Shown piece after piece: positions 13,600-14,441 of a DNA stretch of 14,441 nt. Numbering within the stretch: position 1 is the stretch's first letter; each line of letters starts with the position of its first letter. Location of the stretch: NCBI GenBank assembly GCA_035628055.1, contig DASPKO010000014.1, positions 1 through 14,441 of the forward strand, in the 5' to 3' direction. The notes beneath the pieces were generated by a model. It did not search any database. It was not told the origin of the DNA and was given only the letters and a program-made list of their open reading frames with translations. Origin of the DNA: DASPKO01 sp035628055 (GTDB taxonomy: Bacteria > Planctomycetota > Phycisphaerae > Phycisphaerales > UBA1924). The position numbers and the translations under genes were made by a program.

Positions 13600-13754
13600 C
13601 GGAACCGCGACCGGGCGCACACCACCCGTGACCGCCTGCCGCTTTGACAGCCCGGGCGCCGGGTTCCGCCGGGGCCGTCACGGGCGAGCGGGGCCTCCGG
13701 CCCGCCGGGGGGCGGCACCCCGCCCCAAATCCGGGCCATCGGGGAGGCTGGCTC

Positions 13755-13770
13755 TGGCATCCGCCTTGCC
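13755..13770 (+). promoter_or_regulatory. Sigma-54-type (-24/-12) promoter candidate for dnaK
   Basis: TGGCAT-N5-TTGCC has GG (13756-13757) and GC (13768-13769) separated by exactly 10 bp, as the sigma-54 consensus TGGCAC-N5-TTGCW requires. It would start transcription near 13781 and give a leader of about 113 nt. No enhancer site has been identified, and one match in GC-rich DNA can be chance. Confidence 0.4.
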
Positions 13771-13841
13771 TTCCTCGCTATGACAGGGCGGAGGGGCGGC
13801 GCCGACCCATCGGCGGTCGCCCGCGACCGCGCCACACCAAT

Positions 13842-13868
13842 CGATCCAACCAACCGATCCAGCCAAAC
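13842..13868 (+). repeat. Imperfect tandem repeat in the dnaK leader
   Basis: CGATCCAACCAAC is followed directly by CGATCCAGCCAAAC. The surrounding leader is rich in C and A and nearly free of G, which would keep the mRNA unstructured before the ribosome site. Confidence 0.6.
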
Positions 13869-13880
13869 CCAGTCCGAATC

Positions 13881-13888
13881 GGGAGGAG
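13881..13888 (+). promoter_or_regulatory. Strong Shine-Dalgarno of dnaK
   Basis: GGGAGGAG ends 5 nt before ATG 13894. It is the strongest ribosome site in the window and fixes the dnaK start. Confidence 0.85.
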
Positions 13889-13893
13889 CCCGC

Positions 13894-14441
13894 ATGCCCG
13901 GCAAGATCATCGGCATCGATCTCGGCACGACCAACTCGGTCGTGGCCATCATGGAGGGCGGCGCCCCCAAGGTGCTCATCAACGCCTCGGGCAGCCGCAT
14001 CACTCCCTCGGTCGTCGCCTTCACGGAGAAGGGCGAGCTCCTGGTGGGCCAGCCGGCCAAGCACCAGCAGGTGACCAACCCGCGGAACACGATCTTCTCG
14101 ATCAAGCGCTTCATGGGCCGCCGGCACAGCGAGGTGGCCAGCGAGGAGAAGCTGGTCCCCTACGAGGTCACGGGGGGCCCGCAGGAGTTCGTCAAGGTCC
14201 GCGTGCGCGGCAAGGAGTACACCCCTCAGCAGATCTCCGCCTTCATCCTCCAGGACCTGAAGAAGACCGCCGAGGACTACCTGGGCGAGAAGGTCGACCG
14301 CGCCGTCATCACCGTGCCGGCCTATTTCAACGACGCGCAGCGCCAGGCGACCAAGGACGCCGGCGAGATCGCCGGGCTCAAGGTCGAGCGCATCATCAAC
14401 GAGCCCACGGCGGCCGCGCTGGCCTACGGCCTGGACCGGAA
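13894..14441 (+). CDS. dnaK: Chaperone DnaK (Hsp70), N-terminal part (runs off the window)
   Basis: The first 182 codons, with the 3' end outside the window. DnaK is the cytoplasmic ATP-dependent chaperone that works with DnaJ and GrpE on unfolded proteins. The nucleotide-binding domain is unmistakable: IIGIDLGTTNSVVAIMEGG at residues 5-23 (phosphate-binding loop 1), SRITPSVVAF, NTIFSIKRFMGR, VDRAVITVPAYFNDAQRQAT (phosphate 2 region) and IINEPTAAALAYGLD near the window edge. Nothing is missing in the part seen. The insert around residues 79-100 is ordinary for the family. The start is set by GGGAGGAG. Control could involve the -24/-12 element upstream. CIRCE is absent, so HrcA control is not supported. 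Confidence 0.98.
   Translation, partial: MPGKIIGIDLGTTNSVVAIMEGGAPKVLINASGSRITPSVVAFTEKGELLVGQPAKHQQVTNPRNTIFSIKRFMGRRHSEVASEEKLVPYEVTGGPQEFVKVRVRGKEYTPQQISAFILQDLKKTAEDYLGEKVDRAVITVPAYFNDAQRQATKDAGEIAGLKVERIINEPTAAALAYGLDR

Larger units (their letters stand above)
13587..13893. other. Divergent cca-dnaK intergenic region (307 bp)
   Basis: No gene is seen here. It holds the putative leaderless box of cca, a GC-rich half (13650-13735) with several short inverted repeats, a sigma-54-like site (13755-13770), a G-poor C/A-rich leader with a tandem repeat (13842-13868), and the dnaK ribosome site. No CIRCE element (TTAGCACTC-N9-GAGTGCTAA) is present. Confidence 0.8.

Noticed and set aside
13644..13649. 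TTGACA as a -35 for dnaK
   Set aside because: No -10-like hexamer lies 15-19 bp downstream. The region after it is almost pure G+C, and it is about 245 bp from the ATG.
13587..14114. Open continuation of the cca frame across the dnaK promoter and gene
   Set aside because: It lies antisense to dnaK, shows no domain, and the nucleotidyltransferase motifs begin just after ATG 13586.
1..14441. tRNA, rRNA, CRISPR, insertion sequence or attachment sites
   Set aside because: No TPsiC-like box with matching stems, spaced direct repeats, transposase motifs or long terminal inverted repeats were found on reading both strands.

Overview
The window is high-GC (about 70% or more by eye, not counted) bacterial chromosome, most likely from the Planctomycetota. 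Three things suggest this: the style of the primary-type sigma factor, a UVR-motif protein of a kind I associate with planctomycetes divergently paired with it, and secreted proteins that begin with a small 'DGRxLxGxV' beta-rich domain. The placement is inferred from family resemblance, not from any search. I see no rRNA, tRNA, CRISPR array, transposase or phage gene. The region reads as core genome with one unusual accessory block.

Layout. Positions 1-462 (minus) hold the 5' part of pheT, in a form without the usual EMAP/OB tRNA-binding domain. Positions 599-2254 (plus) encode a Wzx/MATE-type polysaccharide flippase, whose end overlaps the end of the UVR-motif gene (2234-2995, minus). A sigma-70 factor (3209-4258, plus) is divergent from that gene and ends at a textbook intrinsic terminator. 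A lipoprotein of unknown function (4410-5102) and undecaprenyl-diphosphatase uppP (5160-6083) follow on the plus strand. On the minus strand lie a nuoG-like iron-sulfur subunit (6097-7959) and then three consecutive genes for exported ClpP/SppA-fold proteins, called here A (8094-9131), B (9304-10578) and C (10646-12175). A CCA-adding/poly(A) polymerase family gene (12336-13586, minus) follows, and the window ends inside dnaK (13894 onward, plus).

The most interesting part is the trio C-B-A. All three have signal peptides and share the SppA/NfeD/ClpP-like fold. Only the middle protein B keeps a Ser (S200), a Lys 51 residues later (K251) and a glycine-rich oxyanion-type loop. A and C carry Gly at the Ser position, and C keeps the Lys motif KGGHD. 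This looks like one probable Ser-Lys protease between two pseudoenzymes, reminiscent in logic of ClpP/ClpR mixed rings but outside the cytoplasm. C and B probably share a transcript. A strong terminator separates B from A.

Other points: a good sigma-54 (-24/-12) match upstream of dnaK; three genes without a Shine-Dalgarno that each have a TAnnnT box 6-7 nt before the ATG (possible leaderless transcripts); and an isolated nuoG with no other complex I genes beside it. Envelope functions recur (flippase, UppP, lipoprotein, exported proteases), but nothing in the sequence proves that they act together.
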